Of a stretch of DNA of 64,000 nt, positions 1 to 8,277 are shown piece by piece. The notes below the pieces were generated by a model. It had not been told where the DNA came from, did not search any database, and saw only the letters and a list, made by a program, of their open reading frames with translations. This DNA comes from an uncultured Chiayiivirga sp. (GTDB lineage: Bacteria > Pseudomonadota > Gammaproteobacteria > Xanthomonadales > Xanthomonadaceae): contig CAKSZJ010000006.1 of assembly GCA_934525595.1 (NCBI GenBank), positions 51,111 to 115,110 on the forward strand. The letters are read 5' to 3'. The translations under genes were made by a program, and so were the position numbers. Every line of letters begins with the position of its first letter. Position 1 is the first letter of the stretch.

Positions 1-260
1 GTGCTGCCCTGCACCCTCAGGCCGGGCAGGGTGCCGCTGCGCGGAAACAGGCGATCCAGCGGAGCGACGCCGCTGGCGTCGGGTTCGAGCAGCAGCAGCG
101 CTTCGATCTGCCCGCTCTGCGCGTTCAGTACCGGCAGAACCTCGCCATGCGCCAGGTCGTTGACCGGGTCCACGGCCGCGGCGGCCGTTGCCCACGCGAG
201 CGCAGCGGCCAGAAGCAGGCGTGCGGGTGCGGCGCGACGGCGGTTCGTGTGCGGTTGCAT
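1..260 (-). CDS. Secreted protein of unknown function, N-terminal fragment
   Basis: The first 86 codons of a gene that runs off the left edge of the window. The start is the ATG at 260-258. The protein opens with a basic stretch (QPHTNRRRAAPAR) and a hydrophobic core (LLLAAALAWATAAAA), which is a clear Sec signal peptide with probable cleavage after AAA or AAAA. The mature part begins VDPVNDLAHGEVLPV and is not recognised. A good sigma-70 promoter lies about 70 bases upstream on the same strand, supporting this start. No function can be given from the fragment; export to the periplasm or beyond is the only safe inference. Confidence 0.6.
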   Translation of the reverse strand, partial: MQPHTNRRRAAPARLLLAAALAWATAAAAVDPVNDLAHGEVLPVLNAQSGQIEALLLLEPDASGVAPLDRLFPRSGTLPGLRVQGS

Positions 261-327
261 GGACTGCGCTTGGATTCCTGCACTGTCGCCGAAGTTCCCT
301 CGGGACGGCAATTGCGGCGGTGCAGCG

Positions 328-356
328 ATTCTAGCGTTTTCATGGGGGTTTAACAA
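328..356 (-). promoter_or_regulatory. Sigma-70 promoter for the left-edge secreted protein
   Basis: Read on the minus strand, TTGTTA (356-351) and TAGAAT (333-328) are separated by exactly 17 bases, matching 4/6 and 5/6 of the consensus. The -10 box lies about 68 bases upstream of the ATG at 260. The surrounding 261-600 stretch holds no convincing gene on either strand; its short open frames have poor codon use. Confidence 0.5.
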
Positions 357-600
357 TTGAGCGGGCCGTGCCGGAGACGCCGTGCCACGCGCTTTTTCGG
401 CCCCTGCGCACTGCGCCCGCTGCGTCCCCGGGGCAGTACATGCGAGCTCGCGCACAGCCCGGCGCGCCGGGCATGGACAGCGCGGGTGCCAGACGTGACA
501 CTAAGCGGTGCCGGCGCGCGCCGCCGGCAGGATCGACGGTCCGTGCGGGCGGTCGGGGAGCCCGGCACGGGGCAGGGGTGCGGTCGCGGATGCGGCCCAG

Positions 601-3594
601 ATGCAGGTTCGGGGGATGATGCAACACGGTAACGCCATCGCGGCAGACCAGGCGTCGGCAGCTCGAGGCACGGACGTCGCGCGCTCCGAGCTGGTGCTGA
701 CGGGCAATCGGGTCCAGTCGCTGCTGGAATCGCTGCTGGCCTGGTCGCGCCAGCGCATGGAGGCGCGTGCGCACGGCCTGTACGTGCGCGATGCCGCGGG
801 CGCACTGGAATGGTGTGGCGGGGCAGGGGGCGTGGATCGGGAGGCCGCAGACCTCCTGGCCACGGCGTACTGGCGCGGAGAGGCTGCAGCGCTCTCGCCC
901 GGCTGGCTTGCGTTGCCCTTGATGGATCGTGAGGAACGCGTGGGCGTGCTGGTCACGCGGTTCCGCAATCCGATCAGCGCCGGCCAGAACGACGCCATGG
1001 AGGCCGCCGCGTGCATCCTTTCGCACCGGCTTCCCGGGGCGCTGGAGCTGGAGCGCCTGAGCCAGGCCGTGGAAAAGCTGGCCGAGGCCGAGCGGCTCCA
1101 GTACGCGCTTTACCGCATCGCCGATCTCGCCAGCGGCGAACGCGAAATGGGCGTGGTGCTGGCCGAGCTGCACGCCATCGTCGCGGGGCTGATGTACGCG
1201 GAGAATTTCTACATCGCGCTCTACGATGCGAAACGCCAGATGATTTCGTTGCCGTACTTCCGCGACAGCGTCGATTCCGATCCGCCCGGCACCGCGGAAA
1301 TCCCTGCGAGCCTGTGGGAGGGATCGCTCACGCTGCACGCCCTGCGCACCGGCAAGGCGATGATGGGCCCCTCGGACGCGCTCCTTTCCGAGCACGGGCT
1401 CAAGCCCGAAGGCTTCGGGCCGCACAGCGAGGCGTGGCTGGGGGTGCCGATGCTGCGGGCGGGTGAGGTGATCGGTGTGCTGGTGGTGCAAAGTTACGAT
1501 CGCCGCCGGCGCTATGGCGAAAAGGACCGCGCCCTGCTCAACTTCGTGGCGCAGCACGTCGTGACCGCGCTCGACCGGGTACGATCGCACGAGGAGCTTG
1601 AGCGACGCGTGCGCGAGCGCACCGAGGATCTGAAGGCCGCCAACGAGGCCCTGCAGCGCCAGGTGCAGGAACGCGAACGCTCCGAGAAGCTGCAGGCGGC
1701 GCTGTTCCGCATCGCGGAGCTGGGGTCCACCAGCGGCAGCCTGGACGCGTTCTACGAGTCCCTGCATGGCGTGATCGGCGAGCTGATCCACGCGCGCAAT
1801 TTCTACATTGCCCTGCTGTCGGAGGACGGCGCCCATCTGGAGTTTTCCTACTCGGTAGACGAGCGCGACCCGGTGCGCCGGACGCGCCAGATCGGGTGCG
1901 GCCTGACGGAGTACGTGCTGCGCACCGGGCAACCCCTCCTGGCCGATCGCGCCCGCATCAATGCGCTGGAGGAGCAGGGCGAGGTGCGCTCCTACGGGAC
2001 GGTGGCGATGATCTGGCTCGGCGTGCCGTTGATCTACGATGCGCGCACCGTGGGCGTCATGGTCACCCAGAGCTATGACCGGAACCAGGGCTACGGCAAG
2101 CGCGAGCAGGACATCCTCACCTTCGTCTCCTACCACGTCGCCAACGCGTTGCAGCGCAAACGGCAGGCCGATTCGCTGCGCGAGGCCAACGTGGTGCTGG
2201 AGGAGCGCGTGCGCGAGCGCACCGAGGCGCTGGCCGCGACCAACCAGATACTGCGCGAACAGATTGCCGAGCGCGAGCGCGCTGAACGCCGCCTGCGCCA
2301 CACCGCGTTGCACGACACCCTGACCGGCCTGCCCAACCGTGCCCTCCTCCTGGAGCGCATGGCGCGCGCGCTGGAGCGCTACCGGCGCGAGCCGGAGGCC
2401 CATGCCTTCGCGGTGCTGTTCCTGGATCTCGACCGATTCAAGGTCGTGAACGATTCGGTTGGCCATCTGGTCGGCGACGAGCTGCTCAAGGCGGCGGGCG
2501 CGCGGATCCGCACCGAGCTTCCGGACGGCGCGCTCATCGCCCGCCTCGGCGGCGACGAGTTCGCGATCCTGCTGGAGGCGCCCGATGCGGCCACGCGGGC
2601 CCAGGATCTGGCGCAGCGCATCATCAGCACGCTGGAAGAGCCGCTCCACGTCGGCGGCAAGGACATCTACAGTTCCACCAGCATCGGCATCACCTTCGCC
2701 CAGTCGCACTACCGCACCGCCGAGGAACTGCTGCGCGATGCGGACGTGGCGCTGTACCGCGCCAAGGCGAACGGACGGCGGCGGTTCGAGATCTTCGACG
2801 AAGCACTGCGCGGCCAGGTGCTGCTGCAGATGGAGCTGGAAGGCAATCTGCGCCGCGCGGTGACGCGGCGCGAGTTCGAGCCGGTGTTCCAGCCGATCTT
2901 CCACCTCGATGACGGAGGCATCGCGGGCTTCGAGGCGCTGCTGCGCTGGCGCCATCCCCAGCACGGCCTGCTTGCGCCGGGAGCGTTCCTGACGCAGGCC
3001 GAGGAGTCGGGCCTGTCGGAGGAGATCGACTGGCAGGTGTTCGACACCGCTTTCGCGCAGGCGGAGGCGCTGCTCGGCCGCGAGACCTACCTCGGCATCA
3101 ATGTCGGTGCCCGGCACTTCCGTGCGCCGCAGTTCGCCGAAGCGCTGCTGTACCGCCTCGATGCGGTGGGATTCAATCCGGCGCAGTTGCGGATTGAAAT
3201 CACCGAGCGCGTGCTGCTGGAGGATCCGCTGCACAGTCGGGAGCTCATGAATCGGCTGCGCGGGCACGGCATCACGGTGGCGCTGGACGACTTCGGCACC
3301 GGCTATTCCTCGTTGAGCTACCTGCACCAGTTTCCGCTGCAGGCGATCAAGATCGACCGCTCGTTCATCAGCCCGCTCGACAGCAGCGACCCCGGCAACT
3401 CGCCCACCGTGCTGCGCGCGATCCACGCACTCGGCACCGAGCTCGGCCTGGAGGTCATCGCCGAAGGCATCGAGACCGACGAGCAGCTTCGCCTGCTCAA
3501 GGGCCTTGGCCGCGGAACCTGCGGGCAGGGATTCCTGCTCGCGCGCCCGGCCTCGGTCCACGACCTGCTGGGCGCGGGCCTGCGTGGGCGATGA
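601..3594 (+). CDS. GAF-GAF-GGDEF-EAL cyclic-di-GMP signalling protein
   Basis: A predicted cytoplasmic c-di-GMP turnover enzyme of about 997 residues. The N-terminal 140 residues look like a degenerate GAF domain; two clearer GAF domains follow (about 164-330 and 364-520), each trailed by a coiled-coil linker (ELERRVRERTEDL and LEERVRERTEAL). The diguanylate cyclase domain keeps an intact GGDEF at about residue 650. The phosphodiesterase domain has EALLRWRHP at about 778, GINVG, IEITERVLLED, DDFGTGYSS at about 896 and AEGIET, so the metal and catalytic residues look complete. Both activities are therefore possible, with one possibly dominating. No membrane segment is visible. The start is uncertain: 601 has a weak ribosome site, 619 has GGGGG nearby, and an in-frame ATG exists at 508. 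It converges on hslO with a 10-base gap. Confidence 0.9.
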   Translation: MQVRGMMQHGNAIAADQASAARGTDVARSELVLTGNRVQSLLESLLAWSRQRMEARAHGLYVRDAAGALEWCGGAGGVDREAADLLATAYWRGEAAALSPGWLALPLMDREERVGVLVTRFRNPISAGQNDAMEAAACILSHRLPGALELERLSQAVEKLAEAERLQYALYRIADLASGEREMGVVLAELHAIVAGLMYAENFYIALYDAKRQMISLPYFRDSVDSDPPGTAEIPASLWEGSLTLHALRTGKAMMGPSDALLSEHGLKPEGFGPHSEAWLGVPMLRAGEVIGVLVVQSYDRRRRYGEKDRALLNFVAQHVVTALDRVRSHEELERRVRERTEDLKAANEALQRQVQERERSEKLQAALFRIAELGSTSGSLDAFYESLHGVIGELIHARNFYIALLSEDGAHLEFSYSVDERDPVRRTRQIGCGLTEYVLRTGQPLLADRARINALEEQGEVRSYGTVAMIWLGVPLIYDARTVGVMVTQSYDRNQGYGKREQDILTFVSYHVANALQRKRQADSLREANVVLEERVRERTEALAATNQILREQIAERERAERRLRHTALHDTLTGLPNRALLLERMARALERYRREPEAHAFAVLFLDLDRFKVVNDSVGHLVGDELLKAAGARIRTELPDGALIARLGGDEFAILLEAPDAATRAQDLAQRIISTLEEPLHVGGKDIYSSTSIGITFAQSHYRTAEELLRDADVALYRAKANGRRRFEIFDEALRGQVLLQMELEGNLRRAVTRREFEPVFQPIFHLDDGGIAGFEALLRWRHPQHGLLAPGAFLTQAEESGLSEEIDWQVFDTAFAQAEALLGRETYLGINVGARHFRAPQFAEALLYRLDAVGFNPAQLRIEITERVLLEDPLHSRELMNRLRGHGITVALDDFGTGYSSLSYLHQFPLQAIKIDRSFISPLDSSDPGNSPTVLRAIHALGTELGLEVIAEGIETDEQLRLLKGLGRGTCGQGFLLARPASVHDLLGAGLRGR

Positions 3595-3604
3595 GCCGGC
3601 GCGC

Positions 3605-4498
3605 CTACTGCGGCGTGGTGGGGCCGGGTGCCGCGGGTTCGTGGAACAGGCTGGTGATGTCGATCCGGTCGAAGGCGTAGCGCTGGCCGCAGAACTCGCA
3701 GGTCACGGTGGCCGTATCGTCCTGCAGTGCGGCGTGTGCCTCCGCTTCGCCCAGGCCGCGCAGCATGCCGCCGACGCGCTCGCGTGAGCAGGTGCAGCCG
3801 AAGGCCAGGGGCTGGCTGGAAAGCAGCCGCACGCCGTCCTCGTGGAACAGGTGGTAGAGAAGGGTTTCGGCCGGCAGATCGAGCAGCTCGTCCTCCGTCA
3901 CCGTGTCCAGCAGGGCCTGCACGCGTGGCCAGGCGTCCTCCTCCCCGTCGTGCCCCGGCAGGAGCTGGAGCAGCAGGCCGGCGACGCGATCTCCGCGCTG
4001 CAGCAGAAGCAGGCGCGTGGGCAGCTGCTCGGACTGGGCGAAGTAGCGCTCGCAGGCGCTCGCCAGACTGTCAGCGTCGAGCCCGACCAGACCCTGATAA
4101 CGCACCGGATCGCGTTCGCCCGGCATGCGCGATTCGACAGTGAGCGCCAGCAGCGCGCCGTCGCCGAACTGGCGCGGGGTCAGCGGCGTCGGCACCGGAT
4201 CGCTCCAGTGCGCCAGGCCGCGCAGGAGGCCCGGCTCGCGATACTCTGCATACACGGTGCGCAGCGCCGCCTCGCCGCGCAGCTGGAGCGAAGTGCGACC
4301 TTCGACCTTGAGGTGGCCGCCGAAGAGCGCCGTGGCAGCCAGCGATTCAGCCAGCACCTGCGCGACTTGGGCAGGATAGTCGCCGGTGGCGCGCACCGCA
4401 CGCCAGCTTTCGTGCAGGCGCACCATTACGCCGCGCACGTTGGCGCCTTCGATCAGGAAACGATGCAGGAGGTCGTTGGAATCGGGCGGGTGCGGCAT
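3605..4498 (-). CDS. hslO: Hsp33 redox-regulated chaperone
   Basis: A 297-residue Hsp33 holdase, the usual length. In the family a C-terminal zinc centre of four cysteines is reduced in resting cells; oxidation releases zinc and unfolds the linker so the dimer binds unfolding proteins. The zinc ligands are visible as CTC (about 235 and 237) and CEFC (about 267 and 270). The N-terminal core begins HRFLIEGANVRGVMVRL. The start ATG at 4498-4496 fits the family N-terminus; longer upstream frames lack family similarity. It is divergent from mtgA with only 30 bases between start codons, so the promoters must overlap or lie inside the opposite gene. Confidence 0.95.
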   Translation of the reverse strand: MPHPPDSNDLLHRFLIEGANVRGVMVRLHESWRAVRATGDYPAQVAQVLAESLAATALFGGHLKVEGRTSLQLRGEAALRTVYAEYREPGLLRGLAHWSDPVPTPLTPRQFGDGALLALTVESRMPGERDPVRYQGLVGLDADSLASACERYFAQSEQLPTRLLLLQRGDRVAGLLLQLLPGHDGEEDAWPRVQALLDTVTEDELLDLPAETLLYHLFHEDGVRLLSSQPLAFGCTCSRERVGGMLRGLGEAEAHAALQDDTATVTCEFCGQRYAFDRIDITSLFHEPAAPGPTTPQ

Positions 4499-4528
4499 CG
4501 GGGCGTCTTTGGGAAGGATGGAGCGACT

Positions 4529-5299
4529 ATGGTGACGCGCCGCGGCGCCTTCAAGACACGAGTCGGACTGAGCGGTGCGACGTCTCGCCAGCGGCGCTGG
4601 CTGCGCCGCGTGGCGTCTGGCCTCGTGCTGCTGCTGGCCGTCAGCCTGGCGCCCGTGCTGGCGCTGCGTTTCCTCGACCCACCCACCAGCGCGGTCATGC
4701 TGGCGCGGCAGTGGGAAATGCGCGGCGATCCCGGCTTCGCATTGCGCCAGGAGTGGCGCGATCTGGACGATATCGCGCCGGAGCTTGCGAGTGCGCTGGT
4801 GGCGGCCGAAGACCAGCGCTTCCCGCACCACAGCGGTTTCGATTTCGATGCGATCTCGGCCGTCGTCGCGGCGCGCGGCCAGCGTGCGCGGCTGCGCGGC
4901 GCCAGCACGATCAGCCAGCAGGTGGCCAAGAACCTGTTCCTCTGGAACGGACGCAGCTGGCTGCGCAAGGGCATCGAGGCCTACTACACGATCGCGATCG
5001 AACTTTTCTGGCCCAAGCGCCGCATCCTGGAGGTCTATGCGAACATCGCCGAGTTCGGTGACGGCATCCACGGCGCGCAGGCCGCTTCGCAGCATTTCTT
5101 CGGACGTGATGCCGACCGGCTCGATGCGCGCCAGGCGGCGCTGCTGGCGGCGGTCCTGCCCAGCCCGCGCCGCCTGCATGCCGATGCGCCGACGCCCTAT
5201 CTGCTGCGCCGCCGGGAGTGGATCCAGCGGCAGATGCGCCAGCTCGGCGGCCCGGACTGGCTGGCCGAATGCTGTGGCATCGAAGGTCGGGCGCGGTAG
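4529..5299 (+). CDS. mtgA: Monofunctional peptidoglycan transglycosylase MtgA
   Basis: A GT51 glycosyltransferase of 256 residues that polymerises lipid II into glycan strands at the outer face of the inner membrane, without a transpeptidase domain. One N-terminal membrane anchor is visible (about residues 25-50, SGLVLLLAVSLAPVLAL). Family motifs are present in order: AAEDQRFPHHSGFD with the catalytic glutamate near residue 94, then GASTISQQVAKNLFLW, then the second conserved acidic region EVYANIAEFGDGIHG. The ATG at 4529 is preceded by GGAAGGA at a suitable distance. It reads divergently from hslO, and 24 bases separate it from the glycosyltransferase downstream, which may be cotranscribed. 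Confidence 0.95.
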   Translation: MVTRRGAFKTRVGLSGATSRQRRWLRRVASGLVLLLAVSLAPVLALRFLDPPTSAVMLARQWEMRGDPGFALRQEWRDLDDIAPELASALVAAEDQRFPHHSGFDFDAISAVVAARGQRARLRGASTISQQVAKNLFLWNGRSWLRKGIEAYYTIAIELFWPKRRILEVYANIAEFGDGIHGAQAASQHFFGRDADRLDARQAALLAAVLPSPRRLHADAPTPYLLRRREWIQRQMRQLGGPDWLAECCGIEGRAR

Positions 5300-5323
5300 C
5301 ATGCGCGGCCCTGCGGGAGTTTC

Positions 5324-6358
5324 ATGATGGATCGGTCCCAACCCGTGCGCCCGACGCTCGTCGTCGTGGTGCCGGCCTACAACGAAGCGGCGGTGCTCGC
5401 CCGGTTCCATGCGCGTCTGGTGGCCGTACTCGACGGGCTGGACGTGGATGGCGGCGTCATCTACGTGGACGATGGCAGCCGCGATGCCACCTGGCAGGTC
5501 ATCGAGGACATCGCCGCGGGCGATGCGCGCGTCGCGGCGCTGAGGCTGGCGCGCAACTTCGGCAAGGAGGCGGCGCTGACCGCAGGCCTGGATCAGGTCG
5601 ATGCCGACCTTGCGTTAGTCATCGACGCGGACCTGCAGGATCCGCCAGAGCTGATTCCCAAGTTCCTCGCCCGGTGGCGGGAGGGCTACGACGTGGTCTA
5701 CGGCCAGCGCCTGGCGCGCGACGGCGAAACCTGGCTCAAGCGCGCCACCGCGGCCGCCTTTTACCGCGTGATGCAGCGTCTCTCGGCAACCCCCATCCCG
5801 CCCGACACCGGCGACTTCCGCCTGATGTCGCGGCGCGTGCTCGATGCGCTGCGCGGCCTGCGCGAGCGCCAGCGCTTCATGAAGGGCATCTTCGCCTGGG
5901 TCGGATTCCGCCAGTGCGCGCTGCCCTATCGGCGCGATCCGCGCGAGGCGGGCACCAGCAAGTTCAATTACTGGAAGCTCTGGAACTTCGCGCTGGAAGG
6001 CATCACGTCCTTTTCCACCGCGCCGCTGCGGGTGGCGACCTATGTCGGCCTTGTCACCGCGCTGGCGGCGTTCGGCTACGGGCTTTGGATCGTGGCCAAG
6101 ACGGTGCTCTGGGGCAATCCGGTGGCCGGCTATCCCTCGCTGATGGCGGTGATCCTGTTCCTGGGCGGCATGCAGCTCATGGCGCTGGGCGTGATCGGCG
6201 AATACCTGGGCCGGCTCTACATGGAGGCCAAGGCGCGGCCGCTGTACCTGCTCGACGCTTTTCGTCCGGCAGGCACGGGAACCTGCGAGACGGCCGTCGC
6301 GCCCTGGCAGCACACGCCTGTCGATGCGCCCTCGGCGCGGCCGCCTGCGGGATCCTGA
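5324..6358 (+). CDS. Family 2 glycosyltransferase, polyprenyl-phosphate sugar type (GtrB/ArnC-like)
   Basis: A 344-residue membrane-linked GT-A glycosyltransferase that, by family, transfers a sugar from a nucleotide donor to undecaprenyl phosphate. The N-terminal catalytic domain shows VVVPAYNEA, the nucleotide-binding DDGSRD, and DADLQDPPELIP. Two C-terminal membrane helices (VATYVGLVTALAAFGYGLWIV and LMAVILFLGGMQLMALGVIG) and the tail GEYLGRLYMEAKARP are typical of GtrB/DPM1-like enzymes. The sugar cannot be read from sequence. The start is ATG 5324 or the adjacent ATG 5327. The stop is followed within two bases by the GTG of the sigma factor, suggesting cotranscription. Confidence 0.88.
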   Translation: MMDRSQPVRPTLVVVVPAYNEAAVLARFHARLVAVLDGLDVDGGVIYVDDGSRDATWQVIEDIAAGDARVAALRLARNFGKEAALTAGLDQVDADLALVIDADLQDPPELIPKFLARWREGYDVVYGQRLARDGETWLKRATAAAFYRVMQRLSATPIPPDTGDFRLMSRRVLDALRGLRERQRFMKGIFAWVGFRQCALPYRRDPREAGTSKFNYWKLWNFALEGITSFSTAPLRVATYVGLVTALAAFGYGLWIVAKTVLWGNPVAGYPSLMAVILFLGGMQLMALGVIGEYLGRLYMEAKARPLYLLDAFRPAGTGTCETAVAPWQHTPVDAPSARPPAGS

Positions 6359-6360
6359 AC

Positions 6361-6885
6361 GTGAGTCTTGACGCCAAGCTGAACGAACTGCTGGTTCGCT
6401 TTGCTTCCCGCGTGAGGGCGCAGATTGCGTCCAACGCATTGAATATGCATGGAATAGATCCGGACGAAGTGGAGCAGGAGGTGCGCATCCGGCTTTGGAA
6501 GGCGATCGAGCGTGACCCAAACGCCGAGTTTCCTGCGTCTTACATCCAGCGAGTGGTGGTCACGACCATCGTGGACGCGGTGCGGCGCGCGCAGGTGCGC
6601 GCCGCCGACCCGCTTCCCGACGGCGAAAGCGGCGTGGAGCTGGCGGCCGGCGGTCCCGGCCCGGAACGCGCCGCGTCGGAAACCCTCAAGGTCGAGGCCG
6701 TCGCGCGCTGCATCGAGACCCTGCCGGTGCGCCGGCGGCGTCCGCTGCAGCTTTACCTGCAGGGCTTCGGCTTGCAGGAAGTGGCCGACCTGAGCGGTTT
6801 GACGCTCGATGCCGCCCGCAAACTGATCTATCGCGGGCTGGATGAAGTGAAAGCGCGCATGCGCGAAGAAGGACTGGAGGATTGA
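6361..6885 (+). CDS. Sigma-70 family RNA polymerase sigma factor (ECF-like)
   Basis: A 174-residue two-domain sigma factor. Region 2 is seen in the first 80 residues (IDPDEVEQEVRIRLWKAIE, then YIQRVVVTTIVDAVRR). Region 4 lies in the C-terminal 60 (CIETLPVRRRRPLQLYLQG, then LQEVADLSGLTLDAARKLIY), containing a helix-turn-helix. The start is a GTG two bases after the glycosyltransferase stop; longer in-frame extensions run across that gene in a different frame and are not credible. The next gene, a small single-pass membrane protein starting two bases downstream, is the natural candidate for its regulator. The target promoters are unknown. Confidence 0.85.
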   Translation: MSLDAKLNELLVRFASRVRAQIASNALNMHGIDPDEVEQEVRIRLWKAIERDPNAEFPASYIQRVVVTTIVDAVRRAQVRAADPLPDGESGVELAAGGPGPERAASETLKVEAVARCIETLPVRRRRPLQLYLQGFGLQEVADLSGLTLDAARKLIYRGLDEVKARMREEGLED

Positions 6886-6887
6886 GG

Positions 6888-7352
6888 ATGGACGAGGCGC
6901 GGATCAAGGAACTGTATCGCCGCCACACGCAGGCGGCGCTGCCCAAGGCCGGGGACATCGTCGAGATGCTTTCGCGCCGCGGCGCGTCGGCCGATGAAGC
7001 CGCGGCGCTCGATCGCGTGGCCGCGAGCGCGGCCGGTGCCGATATCGCGCGCACCGTGGCGGCGCTTGGCCCGGATATCGAATCGCTCGCCAGCCAGGTG
7101 CGCCTTGCGCGCCAGCCGCAGGTTGGCCGCCTGCGCACCATCGTGCGCCGCAGTTTCGCGCTGGCGGCAGGCGTGGGTGCCCTCGCCGTGCTGTTCACGC
7201 TGATGCCGCGTCCGGGCCAGGCACCCGGTGCGCCCGCGGTGCCGGCGCACGAGCCGGACAGCGTGATCATGTCGGTGTCGTTCGAGCCGAGCGAAAAGCT
7301 GCCCGCCGCCAGCCGCGATGCGGCCATCTTCAAGGGCAACTTCGATTCCTGA
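6888..7352 (+). CDS. Single-pass membrane protein, possible partner of the sigma factor
   Basis: A 154-residue protein with a soluble N-terminal region of about 80 residues rich in short helices (MDEARIKELYRRHTQAALPKAGDIVEML), one membrane segment (SFALAAGVGALAVLFTLMP, about 88-106), and a short proline-rich periplasmic tail. The ATG at 6888 has GGAGG just upstream; a TTG at 6882 is a less likely start. Position directly behind a sigma factor and the cytoplasm-membrane-periplasm layout are what an anti-sigma factor looks like, but I see no zinc-binding HxxxCxxC motif, so that role is inference only. A terminator follows. Confidence 0.7.
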   Translation: MDEARIKELYRRHTQAALPKAGDIVEMLSRRGASADEAAALDRVAASAAGADIARTVAALGPDIESLASQVRLARQPQVGRLRTIVRRSFALAAGVGALAVLFTLMPRPGQAPGAPAVPAHEPDSVIMSVSFEPSEKLPAASRDAAIFKGNFDS

Positions 7353-7382
7353 GCCGCGCCGGATGCCATGAGCGTTTCCCCG

Positions 7383-7410
7383 AACGCCCCGGCCACGCCG
7401 GGGCGTTCTT
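7383..7410 (+). terminator. Rho-independent terminator (bidirectional)
   Basis: A perfect 10-bp stem AACGCCCCGG / CCGGGGCGTT around a 5-base loop, followed by TTCTTC. It ends the glycosyltransferase-sigma-membrane protein run and also faces the convergent gene whose stop is at 7433, so it may serve both. Confidence 0.75.
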
Positions 7411-7432
7411 CATCGGGACGCGCGCCGGTTTC

Positions 7433-8068
7433 TCACATGACCTGGCTGGCCACCGCGACGAAGTGGCAGGCGCTGCCGCCCAGCACGAACCCGTGCCAGA
7501 TCGAGTGCGCGTAGCGAATCCGCCGACTCATGTAGAACAGCGTTCCCGCGGTGTAGGCGACGCCGCCGGCGAAGAGCCAGCCCAGCGCCCAGGCGTCGAG
7601 CGCGCGGGTCATCGGCACGATCGCCACCAGCACCAGCCACCCCATCGCGATGTAGAGCAGGGTCGACACGAGCTTGAAACGGCCCGTGAAGAAGAGCTTG
7701 AACACGACGCCGGCGACCGCCAGCGTCCAGATCACCGCGAACAGGCTCCAGCCCCACGCGCCGCGCAGCCCGATCAGGGTGAAAGGCGTGTAGGTACCGG
7801 CGATCAGCACGTAGATCGCGCAGTGATCCAGGACCTTGAGGCGCGCCTTGGCCTGCGGGTGCGGGATGGCGTGGTAGAGCGTGGAGGCGACGTAGAGCAA
7901 CAGCAGCGTGGTGCAGAACACGATGGCACTGGCCAGCTGCCAGCCGTCGCCGCGCAGGGCGGCGAGGGTGATCAGCACGGCGCCGCCGGCGAGCGCCGCT
8001 GCGGCGCCCAGGCCGTGGGTCAGGGCGTTGGCGACTTCTTCGCGGAACGAGGCGGCGTGGGTACTCAT
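7433..8068 (-). CDS. Hemolysin III family (PAQR/TrhA) membrane protein
   Basis: A 211-residue seven-helix membrane protein of the PAQR superfamily. Family hallmarks are visible: the N-terminal FREEVANALTHG, S-x3-H in ASTLYHAIPH, the helix DHCAIYVLIAGTYTPF, and the C-terminal IWHGFVLGGSACHF. The conserved histidines and aspartate form a metal site in relatives. Bacterial members such as YqfA/TrhA have been linked to membrane energy and lipid homeostasis, and the name hemolysin is historical. It is divergent from the ADP-ribosylglycohydrolase across about 210 bases in which I see no clear promoter. Confidence 0.9.
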   Translation of the reverse strand: MSTHAASFREEVANALTHGLGAAAALAGGAVLITLAALRGDGWQLASAIVFCTTLLLLYVASTLYHAIPHPQAKARLKVLDHCAIYVLIAGTYTPFTLIGLRGAWGWSLFAVIWTLAVAGVVFKLFFTGRFKLVSTLLYIAMGWLVLVAIVPMTRALDAWALGWLFAGGVAYTAGTLFYMSRRIRYAHSIWHGFVLGGSACHFVAVASQVM

Positions 8069-8277
8069 GGCTGGCGAAGATAAGGCCCCGGCCCAGGCGG
8101 AACAAGTCGAACCCGACCGCGCGGGGGCGCGGGTTCAGGCACCGAGGGCGCTTGCGGCATCCCGCGGCGGCGCGCCGGGCCGTCACCCGCCCCGGCCGGC
8201 GGGGGTATCCTGCGCGTCGGCCGGCGTCGAGGCGATGACCGCCGGCGCGGTGGCAGGTATCGACGAGGCGCAGCGCA

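Noticed and set aside
340..3561. A 1073-codon open frame antisense to the GGDEF-EAL gene
   Set aside because: It is a GC-skew shadow: no domain similarity, arginine/glutamine/histidine-rich composition, and the sense frame has a full set of family motifs.
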